DNA from: Nonomuraea wenchangensis | Lineage (GTDB): Bacteria > Actinomycetota > Actinomycetes > Streptosporangiales > Streptosporangiaceae | Direction: 5' to 3' | DNA length: 64,000 nt | NCBI RefSeq assembly: GCF_900111685.1 | Contig: NZ_FOHX01000027.1 | Span: forward strand, 42,864-106,863 | Shown here: positions 8,992 to 16,487 of the stretch, piece by piece | How the letters are laid out: each line of letters begins with the position of its first letter | How positions within the stretch are numbered: position 1 is the first letter of the stretch | Notes under the pieces: generated by a model | Database searches by the model: none | The model's input: the letters and a program-made list of their open reading frames with translations, nothing else | Told to the model about the DNA's origin: nothing | Position numbers and translations under genes: made by a program

Positions 8992-9303
8992 GTGCTGATC
9001 CCCGAGTGGGTATTCACGCACACCGCGACGATCGAGCCGTACGAGGGCGACGGCGCGTACGGCCCCATCTTCGGCTCTCAGGTGACGGAGCGGTGCCTGG
9101 TGGACGACGAGCGGCGGCTTGTCCGCAACGCGGAGGGCTCGGAAGTTGTGTCCGATACGACGATCTTCTTCCCGCCCGGCACGCACTGCCCGGAGGGGTC
9201 GCGGGTGACCGTGAACGACCGGACGACCACGGTCATCGCGTCCCATAACCGATCCGGTGGGGGCCTGCCGACGCCGGACCATACGGAGGTGGTGTGCCGA
9301 TGA
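8992..9303 (+). CDS. Head closure protein (stopper)
   Basis: The GTG start 3 bases after the previous stop gives 103 residues. Features such as WVFTHTATIEPYEG near the start and late HTEVVC are typical of head-completion proteins, which plug the portal channel after packaging. It overlaps the next gene by the ATGA arrangement at 9300-9303. Assignment rests on size, position and pattern. Confidence 0.72.
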   Translation: MLIPEWVFTHTATIEPYEGDGAYGPIFGSQVTERCLVDDERRLVRNAEGSEVVSDTTIFFPPGTHCPEGSRVTVNDRTTTVIASHNRSGGGLPTPDHTEVVCR

Positions 9304-9674
9304 CGCAACGCGGCATCGACGTGGACGTGCGGTTGGACCTGCACGTCAACCCCGAGGCGCTGGAGGCCAAGGCGCGGGTGGCGATCGAGCGGGGTCTCCA
9401 GGCGGCGACCGAGCACGTGCTGACGGCGACCCAGCCGAAGGTGCCGTGGCAGACCGGCGACCTGGAACGGTCAGGGTCGGCGGTCGTGGACCGGTCGAAC
9501 CTCGACGGCGTGATCTCGTTCGATCAGCCGTACGCGGTCGCCCAGCATGAACAGCTCGACTGGGAGCACCCGCTGAAGGGCGAGCCGAAGTACCTGGAGA
9601 CGACCCTGTACGAGGAGGCCGAGGTGGTGCGGGCGATGGTGGCCAAGGCGGTGCGGAAGGCGCTCGGCGGATGA
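9300..9674 (+). CDS. HK97 gp10-like tail completion / minor capsid protein
   Basis: The ATG at 9300 overlaps the previous stop, giving 124 residues; a GTG at 9294 is possible. The protein contains WQTGDLERSGSAVVD and a helical C terminus (EEAEVVRAMVAKAVRKALGG), the pattern of HK97-gp10_like proteins, in which a Thr-Gly-x-Leu-xx-Ser motif is common. These proteins act at the head-tail junction. Confidence 0.75.
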   Translation: MTQRGIDVDVRLDLHVNPEALEAKARVAIERGLQAATEHVLTATQPKVPWQTGDLERSGSAVVDRSNLDGVISFDQPYAVAQHEQLDWEHPLKGEPKYLETTLYEEAEVVRAMVAKAVRKALGG

Positions 9675-10141
9675 CCACGCCGTCACCGCCGCTGCCGGGC
9701 CAGTTCTCGCGGGCGCTGCTGAACGGGCTGGCCGCGCTGCTCGCGGAGCGTGGGGTCGGCGTGTGGTCGCCGGTCGGCGCGTACGGGCCGCATCAGCTCG
9801 CGCTCACGATCGGCGGCTTGCCCGCCACCCCGGACACCGCGATCTCGCTGGCCATCTACGGGACCGGCGGCGACGACCTGGACGGCGGCGACTCGACGGT
9901 GCTCGTGCAGCTCCGGATGCGGGCCAAGGGCGACCCGCGTGACGTGGGCGACTACGCCGACGCCGTCTTCTCCGTGCTGCACGGCCTGACCGAGGTCCGG
10001 CTGTCGTCCGGGGTGCTGGTGCTGCGCGCGCGGCGCACGGTGGTGGCGCCGCCCGGCCGGGACTCCTCCGGCCGGTGGGAACGCGCCGACAGCTACGAGC
10101 TGATGGTGCACTGGCCCACCGCTCAGCGGGACGACGACTAG
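9671..10141 (+). CDS. Tail terminator protein
   Basis: The gene overlaps the previous stop by 4 bases and encodes 156 residues. The pattern of an N-terminal helix (FSRALLNGLAALLAERG), a central strand region with QLRMRAKGDPRDVGDYADAV and a C-terminal RADSYELMVHW strand is that of small tail terminators that cap the growing tail tube and set the joining surface to the head. It directly precedes the tail tube gene, as expected. Confidence 0.75.
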   Translation: MTTPSPPLPGQFSRALLNGLAALLAERGVGVWSPVGAYGPHQLALTIGGLPATPDTAISLAIYGTGGDDLDGGDSTVLVQLRMRAKGDPRDVGDYADAVFSVLHGLTEVRLSSGVLVLRARRTVVAPPGRDSSGRWERADSYELMVHWPTAQRDDD

Positions 10142-10209
10142 CCCCGCTCCCTTTCCTTCATCGCGGGCCTGGCGCGGCCAGGATCGCGCGCACGAACGGA
10201 GACACGATC

Positions 10210-10686
10210 ATGACTCTGGTGAGCATGCTCGCCAAGCACTGGTGCATGGACGTCAACACCGCAGGGCCGGGCGCTCCCGCCCCCTCGTGGACCCGCGTTC
10301 GTGGCCTGTCCAAGTGGGAGAAGTCCACCGACGACAACGTCGAGGACGACGGCGACTTCGATGACGAGTCCGGGTACGGCTCGGACGTCATCACCGAACG
10401 CAAGTGGAAGATCGAGGCCGAGGGCCGCCGGAAGCGGAACAACACCGAGGTGTTCGTGCCCGACGCCGGCCAGGAGTACATCCGCAAGGCCGCCCGCAAG
10501 GTCGGCCTGGGCGCGTTCATCGAGGTCCGCTGGTACCGGCGGGACGGCTCCGACGAGGCGTACCAGGGGCTGTGCCAGGTCAACGAGTTCACGATGGGCG
10601 GCGAGAAGACCGACCTCGAACCCTTCAGCTTCACTCTGTTGGGCTCGGGCGAGGACGTCGAGATCGACAACCCGCTGGCGGCATGA
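10210..10686 (+). CDS. Major tail tube protein
   Basis: I start at ATG 10210, after GGAG, giving 158 residues; the upstream extension in the same frame overlaps the terminator gene. The protein opens with MLAKHWCMDVNT and contains WTRVRGLSKWEKS, RKWKIEAEGRRKRN and late FTMGGEKTDLEPFSFTLLGS, a beta-sandwich pattern shared by lambda V/TP901-1 type tube proteins of actinophages. It precedes the G/GT chaperone genes, as in most siphophages. Confidence 0.85.
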   Translation: MTLVSMLAKHWCMDVNTAGPGAPAPSWTRVRGLSKWEKSTDDNVEDDGDFDDESGYGSDVITERKWKIEAEGRRKRNNTEVFVPDAGQEYIRKAARKVGLGAFIEVRWYRRDGSDEAYQGLCQVNEFTMGGEKTDLEPFSFTLLGSGEDVEIDNPLAA

Positions 10687-11177
10687 TGGCGCAGTTCCGG
10701 AACCTGGACGAGTTCTTCGACCCGTACCTGCGGCTACCGGTCGGCGGCAAGACGTACGCGGTCCCGCCGCCGAACGGCGAGGTGGGCCTGCTGGTGCAGC
10801 GGCTCATGCACGCCGGGATCGCCGCCGAGGCCGGTCAGGACGTGGACGCCGAAGGGCTCGGCGACCTGGCCAAGTCCGTGCTGGAGGGCGACAGCGGCGA
10901 CAGCGGCGACACCGACCTGTACCAGCGCATCCTTGGCCCCGTCTGGGACGAACTGTTCGCCGACAAGCTCGACTGGCCGGTGATCCAGCACATCGGCGAG
11001 ACGGCGATGCTGTGGATCGCCGCCGGGGCGGACGCCGCCGCGAAGCACTGGGAGGCCGGCGCGGGGGAAGCGGAGGCCCCGAACCGGAAGGCTCGCCGGG
11101 CGGCGGCGGCGCAGGCCCGATCGACCCGGTCACGGGGCTCGCGGAGTGGTACGACCCGGACGACGGACTCGGCCTGA
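10683..11177 (+). CDS. Tail assembly chaperone G
   Basis: The ATG at 10683 overlaps the tube stop and gives 164 residues. The mainly helical protein (VGLLVQRLMHAG, TDLYQRILGPVWDELFADKL) sits between tube and tape measure genes, the position of lambda gpG, which coats the tape measure during tail assembly. Near its 3' end the heptamer GGGGGAA (11063-11069) allows a -1 shift into the frame that encodes the T part. The basic tail after the shift site has weak protein character, as expected for a region read in two frames. Confidence 0.8.
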   Translation: MMAQFRNLDEFFDPYLRLPVGGKTYAVPPPNGEVGLLVQRLMHAGIAAEAGQDVDAEGLGDLAKSVLEGDSGDSGDTDLYQRILGPVWDELFADKLDWPVIQHIGETAMLWIAAGADAAAKHWEAGAGEAEAPNRKARRAAAAQARSTRSRGSRSGTTRTTDSA

Positions 11178-11398
11178 CCGGAGGCCCCGCAGTGTCCTGG
11201 CTGGACCTGCTGACCCGCTGGGACCTGATCGAGGCTGACCTGCACCAGACGTACGGCATCGACCTCGACCGGTCGGGCGCACTGCGCGACCGGTCGTGGC
11301 GGTGGCTGCGGACCCGGATCGCCGGGCTGCTCGTGTGTGACTCGCGGATCGCCCGCGCGCTCGACCCCGGCGACGACGGCCCCGGCCGCCGCCGCTGA
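11063..11398 (+). CDS. T part of chaperone GT, made by -1 frameshift
   Basis: The -1 frame is open to 11398 and encodes GPIDPVTGLAEWYDP, SWLDLLTRWDLIEADLHQ and SWRWLRTRIAGLL, the conserved T-domain pattern of actinophage tail chaperones, with no good start codon of its own. A shift at GGGGGAA (GCG GGG GAA to GGG GGA) would give a 238-residue GT fusion from 10683. The slippage efficiency cannot be judged from sequence. The reading frame and position make the fusion very likely. Confidence 0.75.
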   Translation, partial: GGSGGPEPEGSPGGGGAGPIDPVTGLAEWYDPDDGLGLTGGPAVSWLDLLTRWDLIEADLHQTYGIDLDRSGALRDRSWRWLRTRIAGLLVCDSRIARALDPGDDGPGRRR

Positions 11399-11424
11399 CC
11401 CCTCCCTCCCCCTTCTCTCCTTCT

Positions 11425-11442
11425 GCTGGCGTTACCGCCAGC
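11425..11442. repeat. Dispersed 18-bp palindrome, copy 2
   Basis: Perfect arms GCTGGCG and CGCCAGC flank TTAC. Compared with copy 1 both arms carry a matching change (T to C, A to G), so pairing is kept. It lies in the 88-bp gap before the tape measure gene. Confidence 0.75.
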
Positions 11443-11486
11443 GTTCAGGCCGCCACGCCTCCTGATCTTTCTCTGATCGAAGGGCG

Positions 11487-13733
11487 GTGGCCGTCGTGAA
11501 CGTCGGCGAGCTGTTCGCCAGGCTCCGGCTGAAGGACCACCTCACCAGCGCGCTCGGCCGCGCCATCGGCTTCTTCCGGGCCAAGGCCGCCGAGTTCCGC
11601 GCGCACGCCGGCTCCATCGCTGCCGGGTCGGTGCAGATGGGTGCCCGGCTGGCGGCGACCGCCGTGGCCGGTGCGACCGCCGCCGCCGGCCTGGCCGCCG
11701 CGGCGCAGGGCGCGCTCGGCCTGATCGCGGCGCTCGCGCCCGCCGCCGGGATCGTGGCCGCGCTGCCCGGCGCGCTCGCGCTCGGCGCCGGAGCGCTGGC
11801 CACACTCAAGATCGCGCTGTCCGGGGTCGGCGACGCCTTCTCGGCGGCGCTCGCCGACGACCCGAAGAAGTTCGCCGAGTCCCTGGCCGGGCTGTCACCG
11901 GCCGCGCGGGCGGCGGCGATGGAGCTGCGCGCGGCCAAGCCCGCGATCGACGCCCTCAAGAGCAGCGTCCAGGAGGCGTTCTTCGCCCCGCTGGCCGGCC
12001 AGATCGCCGCCGTGGCGGCGGCGCTGTCGGGTCCGCTCAGGTCCGGCATGTCCGGCGTCGCCTCGCAGATGGGGCTCGGCGCGGCCGAGGTGGCGCGGTT
12101 CGCCTCGTCCGGGCAGACCGTCGCCGCCCTGTCTTCGATCTTCGCGTCGCTACGGTCCGCCGTGGCGGCGACGCTGCCCGCGATCCAGCCGGTCCTGGCC
12201 GGGTTCCGGGACCTGGCCGTCGTCGGCGCCGGCTTCTCGGCCGGGCTCGCGCCGGGGATCGCCGCGGCGGCGGCCCGGTTCGGCGAGTTCCTGTCGCAGG
12301 CCGCCGCCAGCGGCAAGGCGCTCGCCTGGATGCAGGGCGCCGTCGCGGTGTTCCAGCAGCTCGGCCAGATCGCCGGGAACCTGATCGGGATCGTCCGAGG
12401 GGTCTTCTCGGCGATGCAGACCGGCGGGTCCGGCGCGCTCGGCGTGCTCGGCCAACTCCTCGGCCAGCTAAACCAGTTCGTCAACAGTGCGCAGGGCCAG
12501 CAGATCCTTGTCACGATCTTCCAGTCGCTCGCCCAGGTCGGCGGCGTGCTGATGCCGATCTTCACGGCGCTCGGGGGTGCGCTGGCGCTGGTCGCGCCGC
12601 ACGTGGCCGCCATCGCGGTCGCCCTCGGCCCTGGGCTCGCCGCCGCTGTCGGTGCGCTCGGTCCTGCGCTGGCCGCGCTCGGTCCAGGGCTGACGCTCGT
12701 GGCGCAGATGCTGTCGCAGGCGTTCGCGAACCCGGCGATGCAGGCGGGGTTGCTCGCGCTCGGTCAGGGGATCTCGGCGGTGCTCGCTGCGGCGGCTCCA
12801 CTCCTGCCGGTGGTGGGTCAGCTCGCCGGGATTCTGGGTCAACTTCTGGGCGCGGCGCTGGCGAATCTGGCGGCGCTGCTCGCCCCCGTGATTTCGGCGC
12901 TTTCGTCCAGTTTGCAGCCACTTCTTCCGGTTTTGTCGAGCGCGATCACGGATCTGGCGGCGGCCACGGCCCCACTCGCCGCTCAAATCGGACAAGTGCT
13001 AGCAATAGCCATCAAAACGGTGCTTCCGCCCCTGGTGCAGCTCGCGGTGGATCTGCTCCCGCCCCTGGTGGAGCTGACGAAGCAACTGATCCCGCTGATC
13101 ACCTCCTGGGTGAGCAGCATGTCCTCCATCCTGGGCGTGATTCAGCCGATCGTCCCACCATTGGTGCAGATCGCGACGTCGCTCCTGCCCTTCTGGATCA
13201 AGATCATCACGGCCCTGGTGAAACTGATCAACGGCGACTTCAAGGGTGCCTTCCAATCGATCATGTCGGCCATCAAGGGCTTCGGCGACACGATCATGAA
13301 CGCCGGGAAAGCCCTGATGGACGGCCTCTGGAACGGCATCGTCGCCGCCGGAAACCAGATCAAATCCAAGATCGTCGGCTTCCTCCGGTCCATCCTCCCG
13401 CAGCCCGTGCTCGACTTCCTCGGCATCCACTCGCCGTCGAAGCTGTTCGCCAAGATGGGCCGCGAGGTACCCGCCGGACTCGCCCTCGGCATCACCCAGG
13501 CCGGAGGACTGGTGCGCACCGCCGTGCAGCGCATGGCCGGGATCGTCGCCGGCGCGGGCATCCCCGACATGCAGATGCCGGGCCTGGCCGTGCCGGGCGG
13601 AGCGGCCGGGACGGGCCTCGGCGGAGCGTCGCGCGTCGTCGTGCACCAGACGAACTACTACCCGCAAGCCGAACCGACCTCGGCCAGCGTGAACCGCGGG
13701 CTTCAGCTCACGAGCGCCTTGGGGGTGATCTAG
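11487..13733 (+). CDS. Tape measure protein
   Basis: This 748-residue protein is the longest in the tail block before the hub genes and is rich in Ala, Gly and Leu with hydrophobic stretches around residues 45-110 and in the middle. The C-terminal LGIHSPSKLFAKMGREVPAG motif is characteristic of actinophage tape measures. By the usual 0.15 nm per residue rule it predicts a tail of about 110 nm. It spans the tube lumen and helps DNA entry. The GTG at 11487 is used; GTG 11496 is a possible alternative. Confidence 0.92.
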   Translation: MAVVNVGELFARLRLKDHLTSALGRAIGFFRAKAAEFRAHAGSIAAGSVQMGARLAATAVAGATAAAGLAAAAQGALGLIAALAPAAGIVAALPGALALGAGALATLKIALSGVGDAFSAALADDPKKFAESLAGLSPAARAAAMELRAAKPAIDALKSSVQEAFFAPLAGQIAAVAAALSGPLRSGMSGVASQMGLGAAEVARFASSGQTVAALSSIFASLRSAVAATLPAIQPVLAGFRDLAVVGAGFSAGLAPGIAAAAARFGEFLSQAAASGKALAWMQGAVAVFQQLGQIAGNLIGIVRGVFSAMQTGGSGALGVLGQLLGQLNQFVNSAQGQQILVTIFQSLAQVGGVLMPIFTALGGALALVAPHVAAIAVALGPGLAAAVGALGPALAALGPGLTLVAQMLSQAFANPAMQAGLLALGQGISAVLAAAAPLLPVVGQLAGILGQLLGAALANLAALLAPVISALSSSLQPLLPVLSSAITDLAAATAPLAAQIGQVLAIAIKTVLPPLVQLAVDLLPPLVELTKQLIPLITSWVSSMSSILGVIQPIVPPLVQIATSLLPFWIKIITALVKLINGDFKGAFQSIMSAIKGFGDTIMNAGKALMDGLWNGIVAAGNQIKSKIVGFLRSILPQPVLDFLGIHSPSKLFAKMGREVPAGLALGITQAGGLVRTAVQRMAGIVAGAGIPDMQMPGLAVPGGAAGTGLGGASRVVVHQTNYYPQAEPTSASVNRGLQLTSALGVI

Positions 13734-14614
13734 TGCCGTCGTACACGCTGGACGGCGTGCCGCTCGACCACCCGGCCGGCTGCTGGAAGCTGAAGAAGGG
13801 CACCCAGCGCAGGCCGCTCCCCGGCGCGCGGGCCGTGCGCGTCTCCGTGCCCGGCCGCGCCGGTGAATTGCCCATCACGGGCCTCGACCACGAGATCACG
13901 TCGTTCTCTCTGGTGTTCACCGTGACGGGCGCGACCCCGACCGGCGGCGACGGCGGCTTTGCCCAGCTCGAAACCAACCTGGAAGCGTTGGCGGCGATGC
14001 TCGGCGTCCGGCACCGGCTCATGAGCCTCCGCTACCAGGCCGGGGCGATCGTGCGGGTGGCCGACGTGACCGTGGTTGCCGCCAGCGAGCCCGAGCTGCG
14101 GGTCGGTGCGGCCCGCGCCAGACTGACCGCCGTGGTCGAGGTGCCCGGCGTTTACTGGCGCGACGAAACCACCGCCACCTGGCAGGGGGCGGCGAACACC
14201 GCCGACCAGCCGATCGCGACCCTCGCCGGGAGCACCGCGCCCGTCACCGACGCTCTGATCCGCGTCACGGGGCCGGCCACGAACATCACCGTGCGGGACG
14301 TGGCCACGCAGGGCGCGGTGGGTCTGCTCGCTGCCGGGGCGAACTCCATCACGGCTTCGGAGCGGCTGCTGATCGACGCCGCCGCCATGCGCGCCGCCAT
14401 CGTCACCACCGACACCTGGGACCTCGCCGGAGGCACGGACCGGACGGGCGTGATCAGCGTGTTCGGGCCGGGATCGGCGTCGCGATGGATACACCTGACC
14501 CCGGCGATGGCCGTGGGCGATCCGTTCTCCCGCGCGGTGCTCATCTCGTGCACGGCGACCGGAACCACCGCGGCGTCGAAGCTCGAAGTTCGCGCCCGAC
14601 GCTCTTATCTCTGA
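13733..14614 (+). CDS. Distal tail protein (Dit-like)
   Basis: The GTG start overlaps the tape measure stop (TAGTG). The 293-residue beta-rich protein begins PSYTLDGVPLDHPAGCW and contains VEVPGVYWRD about midway, typical of distal tail proteins that form the hexameric collar joining tube and baseplate. In the standard order the next gene should be the tail-associated hub; here a 700-bp segment of different character intervenes first. Confidence 0.8.
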   Translation: MPSYTLDGVPLDHPAGCWKLKKGTQRRPLPGARAVRVSVPGRAGELPITGLDHEITSFSLVFTVTGATPTGGDGGFAQLETNLEALAAMLGVRHRLMSLRYQAGAIVRVADVTVVAASEPELRVGAARARLTAVVEVPGVYWRDETTATWQGAANTADQPIATLAGSTAPVTDALIRVTGPATNITVRDVATQGAVGLLAAGANSITASERLLIDAAAMRAAIVTTDTWDLAGGTDRTGVISVFGPGSASRWIHLTPAMAVGDPFSRAVLISCTATGTTAASKLEVRARRSYL

Positions 14615-14732
14615 GGAACAACAGCGCGAACGAGCCAAGAAATGGTGCGTTGGAAGGAACTTGGATGTGCGGGGCTCTGAACAAGCGAGGCAGCTACACA
14701 GTATGGTTTACGAGGGAGTGAGTCATGCATGA
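14601..14732 (+). pseudogene. Coding-like fragment without a visible start
   Basis: In the frame starting at 14601 the sequence reads ALISEEQQRERAKKW and continues as a plausible hydrophilic peptide to the TGA at 14730-14732. That stop overlaps the ATG of the next ORF as ATGA, an arrangement expected of coupled genes. No start codon with a Shine-Dalgarno site is found; it would have to begin inside the Dit gene in another frame. It may be the 3' remnant of a gene lost by recombination. It is unlike any phage tail protein I know. Confidence 0.3.
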
Positions 14733-15046
14733 TTCATTCGCGGAGTTGTCGCGAGGCCCCGGCCACCGTGCCAATGGAGAGCCGAGGCCCCGCGTGGGGG
14801 CTCAGTCAGCCGCTGGTGCGGCTAGCTGAGCCCTCCTCTGTTGAGAGCCCAGTCGAGCAGGATGAGCAGCAGTTGCAGGAGCAACAGCCTGTCTTCGCCG
14901 TCTGGTTCTCTCGGGGAGCTGTGCAGCGAACTCACCTCCTGGACCGGATCAGGAACCTTGTGGGGTTGGCCCCGGTCCGCCGGCCGACCCAATTGGACGC
15001 CGACCGGCTAGTGAGATCGCTTGCTACCAGCTCCCTTGAATCGTAG
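14729..15046 (+). CDS. Hypothetical protein in the Dit-hub gap
   Basis: The ORF has 105 residues from ATG 14729, or 90 from ATG 14774. Codons from about 14840 onward end mostly in G or C, and the peptide (DEQQLQEQQPVFAVWFSRGA, THLLDRIRNLVGLAPVRR) reads as real protein. The overall base composition here is less GC-rich than the flanking tail genes. It could be a moron gene or recombination remnant; no function is recognised. Confidence 0.4.
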   Translation: MIHSRSCREAPATVPMESRGPAWGLSQPLVRLAEPSSVESPVEQDEQQLQEQQPVFAVWFSRGAVQRTHLLDRIRNLVGLAPVRRPTQLDADRLVRSLATSSLES

Positions 15047-15312
15047 TGACTTCGCCGCGAGTGCGGCGATCGTAGTAACGAGATTCCGGCGGTCATTTTG
15101 TCCGTTCTAATCGGACATGGCCTGCGTTCGTGGGCGTAATCCGCCCAAAAAAACTTTCGGACAAACAAGAACTGTAGGTAATTGATTCACTGCGGATGGT
15201 GAGAAACGGGGGTGTTTCCTGCGGAAACCCCTCCATTCCGGGACATATGCCAACCCCGCCCGAAATTCCTCGCAGCTTTTCTGAAATACGTTCCACCGGG
15301 TGAGGAGGGATC
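15047..15312. other. Lower-GC non-coding gap before hub gene
   Basis: No convincing gene was found. The stretch holds TTTTGTCCG with a downstream CGGAC, an A7 run near 15148, and a hairpin with GTTTCC and GGAAAC around TGC near 15212-15226, followed by a GAGGAGG Shine-Dalgarno site for the hub gene. It may carry a promoter or be what is left of inserted DNA. Confidence 0.45.
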
Positions 15313-16467
15313 GTGCCCTTCGACCTCCGCCTCGTCGCCTACGCCCCGAACGGGGCGCGGCTGGGCATCCTCCCGCACCCGACGTCTCTCCAGGTGTCCT
15401 GGCCGCTCAACGACGTTCCAGCGCTCAAGTTCACCTACAGTGCGCACGCCGTGGGCGCTCAACTGATCGCACAGCCGTGCGAGATCGGCGTGCAGTGGTC
15501 GGCGGATGGCACCACCTGGACGGAGAACGGCGACGGCCGGTTCCTCCTCCTCCGCCGCGAGGGCGACCAGCTCGACCCGTCCGGAGTGTGGCGGTTCGAC
15601 TGCCCCTCCTACCTGTGGGTGCTGAAGAAGGCCGTCACGTACGCGCACGCCTCCATCGCCCCCGTCAACGGCCAGCGCATGTACGGCAGCCCGACGCCGA
15701 ACGCCACCGCCGGGTTCATCATGAACTCGCTCCTGACCGAAGCGCAGGCGCGCGGCGCCCTGTTCAACTTCGGGTGGACGTTCACCGGCACCACCGACAG
15801 CGCCACCACCACCTGGAGCCAGACCTTCGGTCTCGGCATCCCCCTCGGCACCGACGTGCTCTCGGTCCTGCTGACGCTCGTGGACGCCGGGCTCATCGAC
15901 ATCCGCATGACCGGCCCCCGCACTCTGTCCGCGTGGCGGCCCGGAACCGCGATCTTCCGCAACCTCACCACCGTCCCCGCCCCGGTCGAGCTCGCCGCCG
16001 GCCGCGACATCCGCGCCGCCCCCGACGTCGGCACGCTGGAGGACATGGCCAGCGCCGTGTACGTCGTCGGCGACGCCAGCTTCCGCATCGAGCGGACGAA
16101 CATCGGCACCCCTCTGCCGTGGGGCCGGTGGGAGGTCGGCGTGCGCCAAGTCGGCGTGACCGAGACCAGCGCCGCGGCGCTCGTGGGCGACTCGCTGCTC
16201 GTGCGCGGCGCCGTCGAACGCACCCAGCGCACCCGCGAACTGTCGTTCACCGCCGCGCGGTGGCTGCCGCTGCGGGACTACCTGCCCGGCGACCTCATCT
16301 ACGCGCCGGGCGAGGCCGGACAGCGCAAGGCGATGCGCGTCCGTCAGATCACGTTGACCCGGACCGACCGCGGGGTGGTCGGCGGGAACCTCGTCCTCGA
16401 TGACCGGCTCGCCGACCTGGAGCTTCTGGTGCGCCGCCGGGTCGCGCTCCTTGCCCGTCGCCCCTGA
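15313..16467 (+). CDS. Tail hub / minor tail protein, first paralogue
   Basis: This 384-residue protein starts with a GTG 8 bases after GAGGAGG. It opens LRLVAYAPNGARLG and continues WPLNDVPALKFTYSAHA, matching position by position the N-terminal 380 residues of the next gene. Such proteins follow Dit and form the baseplate hub that contacts tape measure and fibres. Possession of two in tandem indicates a duplication followed by divergence. Confidence 0.75.
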   Translation: MPFDLRLVAYAPNGARLGILPHPTSLQVSWPLNDVPALKFTYSAHAVGAQLIAQPCEIGVQWSADGTTWTENGDGRFLLLRREGDQLDPSGVWRFDCPSYLWVLKKAVTYAHASIAPVNGQRMYGSPTPNATAGFIMNSLLTEAQARGALFNFGWTFTGTTDSATTTWSQTFGLGIPLGTDVLSVLLTLVDAGLIDIRMTGPRTLSAWRPGTAIFRNLTTVPAPVELAAGRDIRAAPDVGTLEDMASAVYVVGDASFRIERTNIGTPLPWGRWEVGVRQVGVTETSAAALVGDSLLVRGAVERTQRTRELSFTAARWLPLRDYLPGDLIYAPGEAGQRKAMRVRQITLTRTDRGVVGGNLVLDDRLADLELLVRRRVALLARRP

Positions 16468-16487
16468 GTGGAACTGAGAGGAGCACC

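Noticed and set aside
14932..15296. Leftward ORFs in the Dit-hub gap
   Set aside because: Mutually overlapping, without Shine-Dalgarno sites, and conflicting with the better rightward ORF at 14729.
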